Shown: positions 16,045 through 22,986 of the stretch, in pieces | How the letters are laid out: each line of letters begins with the position of its first letter | How positions within the stretch are numbered: the stretch's first letter is position 1 | NCBI GenBank assembly: GCA_947627695.1 | Contig: CANQXF010000009.1 | Span: 1 to 64,000 of the forward strand | Source: an uncultured Ruminiclostridium sp. | Lineage (GTDB): Bacteria > Bacillota > Clostridia > Oscillospirales > Ruminococcaceae | DNA length: 64,000 bases | Reading direction: 5' to 3' | The notes under the pieces: model-generated | What the model saw: the letters and a program-made list of their open reading frames with translations, nothing else | Told to the model about the DNA's origin: nothing | Database searches by the model: none | Position numbers and translations under genes: made by a program

Positions 16045-17561
16045 TAAAGTGTATCGCTCATATCGTCGTCGTCCTCTCCGCCGTCAAAGGAGAAGTTGAA
16101 CGGGTCGTTGTCTATCACCTTTCCGTTTTCGTCCATTTCCTCAATGGGGACCAGAGGAGGAAGAACATCGTCGGGGTCTTTTTCCTTTACCTGTACGTTA
16201 AACTGTGCATTTTCTCCGACTTTCTTCACAGATTCGTCCGAGGGAGAAACTGAAAATTCGTTGCTTCCCACTGCGGCAGGACCTTCTTCTGGAACGAACA
16301 TTCCACTCAGCTCTTCGTCCTCGCTCTGCTGATGCTCCTGTATCATTGCATTCAGATCGCCGCTTCTGTCGTTAGCGGCTTTAATAACGTCAAGCAATAT
16401 ATCGTCGCCCAGATCGTCGTCGCCCGATGCGATATTCACAGATGTTCCCATGTCGTCTGCGCTTATATCTGCCACCAGATCGTCGGTATCGTCTGCGCTG
16501 TCGTCCGCCATAAGTGCGGCGAAATCATCAAATTCTGAGCTTACCGCTTTGGGAGCAGGCGCAGGCTCTGCCTTTGGAGCAGGCGCAGGCTTAGGTGCAG
16601 GAGCAGGTTCGGGCTTGGGAGCAGCCTTTGGTGCAGGTGCAGGCTCAGGCTCGGGAACGTCCATTATCAGTGAACTTAAATCATCATCAGCCGCCATTTC
16701 AGGCTCGGGCTCAGGTTCAGCGGCAAGCTCATCGTCGGAGACCAGCATACTGCTCAGATCGTCGTCCTTTGCGATCTCGGCAGCAGGACTAAGATCCACC
16801 GTCATTTCATCGTCATTGCCAATATTTGCCGCACCGAAGATATCCTCGGCTGCGCCAAAGGTATCGTCGATGGCAGTATCAGGCTTTTGAACGGGTTTCT
16901 TTGCGTCGTCTTCCGCCTTGGCGGCCTTTGCCTCCTTGGCGATATATGCCTCTACGCTGTCCGCAGTATCGTCAGAATCAACAGGCGCCGCATCATAATC
17001 GTTGCTCTGTTCATATTCTGTTATATCCACGGCGTCAAATTTGCCTTTCCAGGTATCGTTTACTCTTGCCAGCGTTTTCTGAGCAGAATCCGCAATACGG
17101 CGCAGCTCGGCGGTGAACTGCATATAAGCCTTTGCCGCCCTTGCGTTTGCGGAAGCCTGGGGATTATCCTCCGAGGTAGCCGCAACAAGCTGCGCATTGA
17201 GGGACTCTATTGTGTTTTTATCCTCCCTTACCTGACGGGTAAGCTCTTCTATCTGCTCCTGCTGGCGCTTTATAACAAGCGTGCGCTCTCTTATCTTATC
17301 GTTGAAGGAGCGTTCCATTTCCGCACGGATAACTTCACGCTCGTGTCTCATAGCGTCGTTTGACGCCATAGGATTGGAAACAGCGGCGGCAAGGCGTTCC
17401 TCAAACTCCTCCTCCTTCTCCTTCATCTTTTTTCTCAGATTTGCAATGTAGAGAGTAACGTCATTTTTGTCAAATCCGAACGCAACTGTTTTGAAGCCGC
17501 CTGCGTCGTTGCTGCTTGCGGCGTTATTATTGTTATTGTTATTATTATTTCTTGAAGCCAT
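16044..17561 (-). CDS. DivIVA-like coiled-coil protein with long disordered acidic tail
   Basis: A 505-residue protein. Residues 1-17 are low-complexity with nine asparagines in a row; residues 22-45 (FKTVAFGFDKNDVTLYIANLRKKM) resemble the DivIVA N-terminal membrane-curvature motif. Residues about 45-130 form a coiled coil (KEKEEEFEERL, RQQEQIEELTRQVRED). From about 190 to the end it is acidic and disordered, with PEPAPAPKPAPAPK repeats near 300-345. No catalytic signature. Likely a cell pole, division or envelope scaffold; this is inference from the N-terminal motif. It overlaps the fumarase subunit gene, so they share a transcript. Confidence 0.75.
   Translation of the reverse strand: MASRNNNNNNNNNAASSNDAGGFKTVAFGFDKNDVTLYIANLRKKMKEKEEEFEERLAAAVSNPMASNDAMRHEREVIRAEMERSFNDKIRERTLVIKRQQEQIEELTRQVREDKNTIESLNAQLVAATSEDNPQASANARAAKAYMQFTAELRRIADSAQKTLARVNDTWKGKFDAVDITEYEQSNDYDAAPVDSDDTADSVEAYIAKEAKAAKAEDDAKKPVQKPDTAIDDTFGAAEDIFGAANIGNDDEMTVDLSPAAEIAKDDDLSSMLVSDDELAAEPEPEPEMAADDDLSSLIMDVPEPEPAPAPKAAPKPEPAPAPKPAPAPKAEPAPAPKAVSSEFDDFAALMADDSADDTDDLVADISADDMGTSVNIASGDDDLGDDILLDVIKAANDRSGDLNAMIQEHQQSEDEELSGMFVPEEGPAAVGSNEFSVSPSDESVKKVGENAQFNVQVKEKDPDDVLPPLVPIEEMDENGKVIDNDPFNFSFDGGEDDDDMSDTL
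17523..17549 (-). repeat. nine-unit AAY trinucleotide tract (poly-Asn)
   Basis: Codons 5-13 of the DivIVA-like gene are AAT/AAC repeats. Being in units of three, length change would alter the asparagine count without shifting frame. Confidence 0.9.
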
Positions 17562-17738
17562 ATGAACCTCCGAAGATACTGATACATCATTATTATAGCA
17601 GTAAAAAAATATAAAAGCAATAGTGATAATTCCTAAAAATTAAGCGGTTTTTTCTATCGTCCCAATAAATGAAAAGCATATCCTGCCTGAAGCCTGTTAT
17701 ACCCGTCTGCCAAAAAATAATTTTTTTGCAAAAAATAC

Positions 17739-17767
17739 TTGTATCTGCCGTCCATTTGTTGTATAAT
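17739..17767 (+). promoter_or_regulatory. promoter of ireB
   Basis: TTGTAT (17739-17744), 17 bases, TATAAT (17762-17767), followed by GGAGGG and ATG at 17818. Confidence 0.75.
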
Positions 17768-17817
17768 CATAATAGGGTCGTGTGACCCGAACAGCAAAAA
17801 CATCGGAGGGAAATAAA

Positions 17818-18066
17818 ATGCACGAGAAAACCATGACTTTTTCTGTCAGGGACGAACGGGAATCCGAGATGAAGGAAATACTTTCCACAGTCTACGGGGC
17901 GCTGAAGGAAAAAGGCTATAACCCTATAAATCAGCTTGTGGGCTATATTCTTTCCGAGGACCCCACATACATCACCACATATAAAAACGCCCGCAGTCTT
18001 ATCAGACATATCGACAGGGACGAGCTTCTCCAGGCTCTTGTAAGGAATTATCTGGGCGAGGAATGA
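17818..18066 (+). CDS. ireB: IreB family regulatory phosphoprotein
   Basis: An 82-residue protein of the UPF0297/IreB family, recognisable from [68 protein letters not shown]. In Enterococcus the protein is phosphorylated by the PASTA kinase IreK and regulates intrinsic cephalosporin resistance. The start at 17818 has GGAGGG upstream and fits the family length. In many Firmicutes ireB is followed by ruvX; here a terminator follows instead, so it stands alone. Confidence 0.93.
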   Translation: MHEKTMTFSVRDERESEMKEILSTVYGALKEKGYNPINQLVGYILSEDPTYITTYKNARSLIRHIDRDELLQALVRNYLGEE

Positions 18067-18091
18067 GCCGTTCCGCCATAAGAAAATGCAG

Positions 18092-18132
18092 CCGCAGGCT
18101 ATGCCGCTTTTGCGGCGGTCTGCGGTATTTTT
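18092..18132 (+). terminator. terminator of ireB
   Basis: Outer stem CCGCAG / CTGCGG enclosing an inner GCCGC / GCGGC hairpin, then TATTTTTCG. Confidence 0.85.
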
Positions 18133-18245
18133 CGTTTTTATTTTCATAAATTTGACAGCGTGATAAAAAGCATAACTTTCTTTCTTTTCAGCAAAATAAT
18201 ACCGACTTTTCCATTTAAGTCAAAAACGCTGAAAGGAAGAACGAA

Positions 18246-19343
18246 ATGAAAATAAAAGCAATAATGATAGCGTCGCTCATGCTGTTTTCCTGCCTTATGA
18301 CAGGCTGCGCAGGCGATAATAACAACAACGGCGGTAGCAACAGCGGAAGCGGCTCTATGTCAGGCTCCGACTCAAATCCCGGCGACGGCAGCATGGCGGG
18401 GGAATATGACAACGACGACGGATTTTTCAACGACGACGATTCCAAGGACGGAAACAACTCCTCCGACAGCTCTGCCAACGGCTCTGAAAGCGGCGACAAC
18501 TCAGGAGATGATTCTGCAAGCGGCACAGGCGACAATTCCGCCAACGGCGGTTCAGCAGGTGGCGCCTCAGGAAATTCCGACGGTTCACAAAACGGCGATA
18601 TGTCCACTGTGGACAGCACCGCCGCCCGTATAAGCTTAGGAGCGGAAAACCTCCGCTCCACCCTTATAGGGTGGGGACTGGGAAAAGAGTGTGACGAGCT
18701 TTCCCGCCCTGTGGACGCAGTTTCAGCGCAGGAAAAATACGGAAAATATTCCTCTCTTTTCATAGATGAATCGGGAGAAAAGAAAATTTATCTCACCTTT
18801 GACGAGGGCTATGAAAACGGCTACACCGCAAAGATACTTGATACATTAAAAGAAACAGGCGTAAAAGCCGCTTTTTTTGTAACATACGATTACTGCGTAA
18901 GCTCTCCGGAGCTTGTTGAAAGAATGATCGCAGAGGGACATATAGTAGGGAACCACACCTATTCCCACCCCAGCCTGCCCCAATGCTCCGACAGCGAGGT
19001 GGAGGAGGAAGTTACTCTCCTCCACGATTATGTAAAGGAAAATTTCGGCTATGAGATGAAATTTTTCCGCTTTCCCAAGGGGGAATTCAGTGAAAAGACC
19101 CTTGCACAGCTTCAGTCGTTAGGCTACACCAGCGTTTTCTGGAGCTTTGCCTATCAAGATTGGGACGTGAATTCCCAGCCCACTCCCGACGAGGCGTTCA
19201 AAGCGGTTACAAACGCTACCCACAGCGGCGGTATCTATCTTCTCCACGCCGTTTCACAAGCCAACGCCGACAGTCTTGGCGAAATAATAAAATATTGGAA
19301 AAGCGAGGGCTACTCGGTAGAAAGCCTTGAAGCTCTGCTTTAA
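18246..19343 (+). CDS. lipoprotein polysaccharide deacetylase, PdaA-like
   Basis: A 365-residue protein with a lipoprotein signal (lipobox LMTGC at residues 18-22), a 100-residue Asn/Ser/Gly/Asp linker, and a NodB-type deacetylase domain from about residue 180. The motifs are YLTFDEGYENG (motif 1, with E where many family members have D), GNHTYSHPSLP (H-x3-H metal site), RFPKGEFSEKTL and the C-terminal SGGIYLLHAVS. The pattern best matches PdaA, which removes N-acetyl groups from peptidoglycan muramic acid for spore cortex delta-lactam. The long linker would let the enzyme reach through the wall. Confidence 0.88.
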   Translation: MKIKAIMIASLMLFSCLMTGCAGDNNNNGGSNSGSGSMSGSDSNPGDGSMAGEYDNDDGFFNDDDSKDGNNSSDSSANGSESGDNSGDDSASGTGDNSANGGSAGGASGNSDGSQNGDMSTVDSTAARISLGAENLRSTLIGWGLGKECDELSRPVDAVSAQEKYGKYSSLFIDESGEKKIYLTFDEGYENGYTAKILDTLKETGVKAAFFVTYDYCVSSPELVERMIAEGHIVGNHTYSHPSLPQCSDSEVEEEVTLLHDYVKENFGYEMKFFRFPKGEFSEKTLAQLQSLGYTSVFWSFAYQDWDVNSQPTPDEAFKAVTNATHSGGIYLLHAVSQANADSLGEIIKYWKSEGYSVESLEALL

Positions 19344-19353
19344 AAAGGACAAA

Positions 19354-19965
19354 ATGATAACTGTTTATCTGACGGAAACCTCCGATATTCCTCAAAACGC
19401 CGTGGAAAAAGCCGTAACGCTCCTTCCCGTATGGCGTGGGAACATCGTTTCAAAATATAAAAACGGCTCCGCTGTAAAAAACGGAGCCTTTGCCTATTTG
19501 CTTTTAAAAAAGCTGTCGCTGGATATTTTCGGCGAATTTGACGAAAGCCCCTTTACATACGGAGAATGTGGAAAGCCGTATTTCACCCGTTCAAAGCTGT
19601 TTTTCAGCCTTTCCCACAGCAAGACCGCCGTCGCCGCCGCCGTCTCTGGACACGAAATAGGTATAGACATAGCCGACCGCCGTGAAATCCCCCTCAGTAT
19701 CGCCAATCGCATATGCTCGCAGGCGGAACTGGAGCTCCTCGACCGCACAGCGGACAAGCAAGGTTATCTCCTTCGCCTCTGGTGCGAAAAGGAAAGCCTT
19801 TCCAAGCTCAGCGGAAAGGGCTACACCGAGGGCTTTAAAATCTACGACACCACCCTTTCCCCCGCCGACAGCTTCACGGAATATGAAAAATACGCCCTTG
19901 CCGTCAGCGGAAAGGGCGCAGAAAACGCAAAAACCGTAAATATAGACTGGCGTGAGCTTATTTGA
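19354..19965 (+). CDS. 4'-phosphopantetheinyl transferase superfamily protein
   Basis: A 203-residue Sfp-type transferase. The signatures are IGIDIADRREIP (Mg-binding aspartates) and LWCEKESLSKLSGKG (the KExxxK motif). It attaches phosphopantetheine from CoA to carrier proteins; the Sfp class usually serves non-ribosomal peptide or polyketide synthases, but none is seen in the window. The start at 19354 (MITVYL) is chosen because an AAAAGGAC site precedes it. The 3' end overlaps the convergent DtxR gene by eight bases. Confidence 0.85.
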   Translation: MITVYLTETSDIPQNAVEKAVTLLPVWRGNIVSKYKNGSAVKNGAFAYLLLKKLSLDIFGEFDESPFTYGECGKPYFTRSKLFFSLSHSKTAVAAAVSGHEIGIDIADRREIPLSIANRICSQAELELLDRTADKQGYLLRLWCEKESLSKLSGKGYTEGFKIYDTTLSPADSFTEYEKYALAVSGKGAENAKTVNIDWRELI

Positions 19966-20341
19966 CCTCCTCGCCGCTTTTTTCCATAAAATCCTTTAAT
20001 CTTAAATAGGTCTCCTCGCTGATAACGTGTTCCACCTTGCAGGCGTCGTTTTCGGCGGTGGTGGGATTTACCCCCAGCTTGCTTATCAGAAATTCCCTTA
20101 TCAGCTTGTGGCGGGAATAAACCTCCTGGGCTCTTTTCAGTCCCGCTTTTGTCAGCTTTATCTGCCCGTCCTGCATCATAGTGATGTAGCCCAGCTCTCT
20201 GAGAATGCTCATTCCCTTGCTTACGCTGGGTTTGGAATAGCCCATTTCGGTGGCAATGTCGATGGAGCGCACATATCCCGTGCGCTGATGAAGAATATAT
20301 ATAGTTTCAAGATAATCTTCGCCCGAACGCTGTATATCCAT
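19958..20341 (-). CDS. DtxR/MntR family metal-dependent regulator
   Basis: A 127-residue regulator. Residues about 5-60 are a winged helix-turn-helix (EDYLETIYILHQRTGYVRSIDIATEMGYSKPSVSKGMSILRELGYITM) and the remainder is the metal-binding dimer domain (RHKLIREFLISKLGVNPTTAENDACKVEHVISEET). It lacks the SH3-like third domain, like the short MntR type. It should repress metal uptake genes with Mn or Fe; no transporter is nearby. The ATG at 20341 is preferred over the GTG two codons earlier as GGAGGTG is five bases away. Confidence 0.88.
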   Translation of the reverse strand: MDIQRSGEDYLETIYILHQRTGYVRSIDIATEMGYSKPSVSKGMSILRELGYITMMQDGQIKLTKAGLKRAQEVYSRHKLIREFLISKLGVNPTTAENDACKVEHVISEETYLRLKDFMEKSGEEVK

Positions 20342-20476
20342 AAGCACCTCCGAAATTTAAGCTGTCGAAGTTTACATCTGCTAACTCATTTTAACATAAT
20401 TTTTTTAATTTTGCAAGAAAAAATTTTCGGTTTATTCAAAAATTTCACAATTCGCTTTACAGAAAGGAATATTCTT

Positions 20477-20950
20477 ATGTCCGAACAAAAGACAAACGCC
20501 ATGCGCATACTTGAGCAGCAGAAAATACCCTACGTTCCCCACACCTATCCCCATGGCAAAGAGCCGCCCGACGGCGCAGAGGTGGCAAGACTGCTGGGAC
20601 AGGACCCCGCCAGAGTCTACAAAACGCTAGTCACCAAAGGCGGGAACAATTATTACGTATTTGAAGTCCCTGTGCTGAAGGAGCTCGACCTGAAAAAAGC
20701 GGCAAAAGCGGCTGGAGAAAAGTCGGTAGAGATGATCCCCGTCAAAGATATAACCAAGGTGACAGGTTACGTCAGAGGCGGCTGTTCTCCGTTAGGAATG
20801 AAAAAGCAGTACAAAACCATTTTCGCCGCCGAATGTGAGAGTCTTGAAACAATGATAGTAAGCGCCGGAAAAATAGGTTCTCAGATCGAGGTTACACCTT
20901 CAGACCTGATAAAAGCCGTTTGTGGCACAGTTTTTGACATCACTTTGTGA
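20477..20950 (+). CDS. ybaK: Cys-tRNA(Pro)/Cys-tRNA(Cys) deacylase YbaK
   Basis: A 157-residue protein of the YbaK/EbsC family: PYVPHTYPHGKEPPDGAEVARLLGQDPARVYKTLVTKGG then VPVLKELDLKKAAKAAGEKSVEMIPVKDITKVTGYVRGGCSPLGMKKQYKTIFA. The conserved lysine in YKTLV and the GYVRGGCSPLG loop are the catalytic landmarks. It removes mischarged cysteine from tRNA(Pro). The start at 20477 is set by AGAAAGGAA; the upstream open frame is antisense to the dtxR gene and is not coding. Confidence 0.92.
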   Translation: MSEQKTNAMRILEQQKIPYVPHTYPHGKEPPDGAEVARLLGQDPARVYKTLVTKGGNNYYVFEVPVLKELDLKKAAKAAGEKSVEMIPVKDITKVTGYVRGGCSPLGMKKQYKTIFAAECESLETMIVSAGKIGSQIEVTPSDLIKAVCGTVFDITL

Positions 20951-21021
20951 CTATACGCAACCGAAAACTTGTGCAAATTGTAAAAAAATGCATTTATTTG
21001 GAATTTTTTTGCAAATAATCA

Positions 21022-21050
21022 TTGACAAATGCCGCAAACTCAAGTATAAT
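21022..21050 (+). promoter_or_regulatory. consensus promoter of the HU gene
   Basis: TTGACA (21022-21027), exactly 17 bases, TATAAT (21045-21050): a full consensus, matching the high expression expected for HU. Confidence 0.9.
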
Positions 21051-21089
21051 GCATATATAAAAATAACTTTTCTATGGAGGATTATTAAA

Positions 21090-21371
21090 ATGACCAAGGC
21101 AGAACTCGTTTCAGCTATCGCTGAAAAGACCCAGTTCACAAAGAAGGTGTCCGAAGAAGCTCTCACCGCTGTTCTCGAAAGCATCACCGATGCTCTTAAG
21201 AAGGGCGATAAGATCTCTCTCGTAGGTTTCGGTACATTCGAGGTAAGAGCTCGTGCAGCAAGACAGGGTATCAATCCTCAGACCAAGAAAAAGATCAAGA
21301 TCCCTGCAACCAAGGTTCCTGCTTTCAAGGCAGGCAAGGCTCTCAAGCAAGCCGTTGCAAAGGTTAAGTAA
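21090..21371 (+). CDS. hup: HU family DNA-binding protein
   Basis: A 93-residue histone-like protein. MTKAELVSAIAEKTQFTKK, ALKKGDKISLVGFGTFEVRARAARQGINPQTKKKIKIPATKVPAFKAGKALKQAV carries the HU signature GFGTFEVR and the DNA-bending arm with the proline in GINPQT. It compacts the chromosome as a dimer and also helps recombination. The start at 21090 follows TGGAGG. Codon use is strongly biased (CTC, AAG, GCT), a sign of very high expression. It sits immediately left of the recombinase island. Confidence 0.95.
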   Translation: MTKAELVSAIAEKTQFTKKVSEEALTAVLESITDALKKGDKISLVGFGTFEVRARAARQGINPQTKKKIKIPATKVPAFKAGKALKQAVAKVK

Positions 21372-21390
21372 GCCTTTTGTAAAAAAGAAA

Positions 21391-21418
21391 AGACAGGGTG
21401 CTTACCCTGTCTTTTTTT
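21391..21418 (+). terminator. terminator of the HU gene
   Basis: Stem AGACAGGG / CCCTGTCT with loop TGCTTA and T7. Confidence 0.92.
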
Positions 21419-21473
21419 ATACTTTCTTGCGCTTCTCAGCAATGAGGAGCGCTTTTTCTTTTTGCAGAAAATT

Positions 21474-21501
21474 TTGACATCTGCAAGATAAGTTATATAA
21501 T
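21474..21501 (+). promoter_or_regulatory. strong promoter pointing into the recombinase segment
   Basis: TTGACA (21474-21479), 16 bases, TATAAT (21496-21501). It is followed by AAAAGGAG and an ATG at 21529 but only a 20-codon reading frame, after which transcription runs antisense into the recombinase gene. Confidence 0.7.
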
Positions 21502-21528
21502 GCGGATAAATGCGAAAAGGAGCGCATA

Positions 21529-21591
21529 ATGTTTTCCTCTTACTTTTCGCAAAGCAAGGTATTTCAGGAAATAGTTTGCACAAGCCGCTGA
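21529..21591 (+). CDS. 20-codon open frame behind a strong promoter (truncated gene or leader)
   Basis: ATG at 21529 with AAAAGGAG 6-10 bases upstream encodes MFSSYFSQSKVFQEIVCTSR and stops. I do not recognise it. Its last codons cross the left inverted repeat (21573-21583), so it may be the 5' end of a gene cut by recombination, or a leader peptide. It is too short to judge as a protein. Confidence 0.35.
   Translation: MFSSYFSQSKVFQEIVCTSR
21573..21583 (+). repeat. left arm of an 11-bp inverted repeat flanking the recombinase gene
   Basis: AGTTTGCACAA, exact inverse of TTGTGCAAACT at 22750-22760. An AGGAAA motif lies outside each arm (4 to 10 bases away). Candidate recombination site. Confidence 0.6.
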
Positions 21592-21642
21592 AATATTGGA
21601 TTTTCAGAATATGCCTGACGGCACTGTGACGTACGTCTGACG

Positions 21643-22716
21643 TTAAACAGCGGATTTCATCAGAGCCATACAGGCACGTTTTCTCTCCATCGATGAATGA
21701 ACATATCTTCCGAGCGTGATCTCTACCGAGCTGTGACCAAGCAGCTCAGACAGCGTTTTTACATCGAATCCCAACGCAATGCTGTTCGTTGCGAACAAAT
21801 GGCGCAGACTGTGAAAATGTACTGGCGGCAAATTTGCGTTATCAAGGACCTTTCTGAAGCGGTACTGCATCGTTCTTGGTTCGATCGGCGCTGTGCAGTC
21901 TGACAAAACATAGATATTTTCCGAATTTCTGAACCTTTTCAGCATTTTGACAACACATTCGGGGATCGGAATTTCACGTTTGGAGCCTGTGCTTTTCGGC
22001 TCGGAAATGACCAATCTTGTCCTCACTGAGTCGTTTTTTGCCTGAATACGCTGAATAGTACGCTTGACGGTCAAAATACGTTTTTCAAAATCAATATCGC
22101 TCCATTTCAGCGCACATAACTCCCCAATGCGCAGACCCATGTACATAGACGCAGATATGCCGAGCGTAGTAAGATTTTGATTTTCCTTGATATATCGCTC
22201 CAAAGCTTTCTGCTCGTCGATGTTTAGTATCCTGACTTCCGTCCTGCTTTTTTTCGGCAGTGTGATACCGTCGAGTACATTGCGGATATTGTATTCACGG
22301 CTCGCATAGCGGAAAACCGACTTCAGAATGACGATAATGTCCGCAACATAGCGCACGGAAAGCCCGGAAGCCAGCTTGTCCTCTATAAAAATATGTACAT
22401 CTTTCGCCCTGACCATACAACACTGCTTGTCCCCGAATGAGGGTATAAGGTGTTTTTCCGCTTTCATACGGTAGTTTGCGGCGGTAGATTCCTTGACCCT
22501 TGCCGAAATGCTGAGCATCCACTCGGCAATCATCTCTTTGACCGTCAAATCCGTTACCGCATACGCCTCCCGTGAGGGTATTGCCTTAAGCTCCGCCTCC
22601 TCCCTTGTTTTTCCGTAGAATGAGCGTGAGACCCGCTTTCCGTTTCCATTTTTTCCCAAATAAACACGACATTCCCACCGTCCGTCCTGACGGTAGTATG
22701 AAGAATGGTTTTTCAT
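21643..22716 (-). CDS. tyrosine recombinase / phage-type integrase
   Basis: A 357-residue integrase. Residues about 1-50 are an arm-binding-like beta region (YYRQDGRWECRVYLGKNGNGKR), 58-145 the SAM-like core-binding domain, and 160-357 the catalytic domain with the full set R196 (MGLRIGEL), H302 and R305 (HSLRH), H328 (LGHSS) and the tyrosine Y338 (GRYVH). RBS GGAGG at good spacing before the ATG. It lies at the left edge of the pilus island, between inverted repeats, and transcribes away from the pilus operon. It could be the integrase of the island or a local DNA invertase. Confidence 0.93.
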   Translation of the reverse strand: MKNHSSYYRQDGRWECRVYLGKNGNGKRVSRSFYGKTREEAELKAIPSREAYAVTDLTVKEMIAEWMLSISARVKESTAANYRMKAEKHLIPSFGDKQCCMVRAKDVHIFIEDKLASGLSVRYVADIIVILKSVFRYASREYNIRNVLDGITLPKKSRTEVRILNIDEQKALERYIKENQNLTTLGISASMYMGLRIGELCALKWSDIDFEKRILTVKRTIQRIQAKNDSVRTRLVISEPKSTGSKREIPIPECVVKMLKRFRNSENIYVLSDCTAPIEPRTMQYRFRKVLDNANLPPVHFHSLRHLFATNSIALGFDVKTLSELLGHSSVEITLGRYVHSSMERKRACMALMKSAV

Positions 22717-22749
22717 TTGTAAACCTCCACTAATATTAACATCATTTAT

Positions 22750-22760
22750 TTGTGCAAACT
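22750..22760 (-). repeat. right arm of the 11-bp inverted repeat flanking the recombinase gene
   Basis: TTGTGCAAACT, inverse of the arm at 21573-21583. It lies between the recombinase start and the pilus promoter. Confidence 0.6.
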
Positions 22761-22780
22761 GATAATTTTCCTTATAAATC

Positions 22781-22809
22781 TTGAATTTACATACGTTTTA
22801 TGATAAAAT
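22781..22809 (+). promoter_or_regulatory. candidate promoter of the pilus operon
   Basis: TTGAAT (22781-22786), 17 bases, TAAAAT (22804-22809). Both boxes are off consensus and it is followed by a 177-base AT-rich leader, so expression may be weak or need an activator. Confidence 0.45.
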
Positions 22810-22986
22810 GTTACTATATAAAAATGTGTTTGTATATAAGTCTGTTCATAAATTACCTTGTTTTGCGAAAGAGAAAGAATTTTGCTGAATAACGAAAACG
22901 ATATGATACATTTTGAATAACAGAATAATTGTAGATAGAACCAATTATAAAGGTATGTAATGCTTTTTGTAAAGGGGCGTGCAGAT

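Noticed and set aside
16450-16890. Plus-strand open frame of 146 codons rich in Ala, Gly and Ser
   Set aside because: It is the mirror of the repetitive acidic tail of the DivIVA-like gene, with no ribosome site and no domain.
20969-20980. Third copy of TTGTGCAAA near the HU promoter, direct to the right arm at 22750
   Set aside because: Only 9-11 bases in an AT-rich region and not linked to any rearrangement signal; kept as coincidence.
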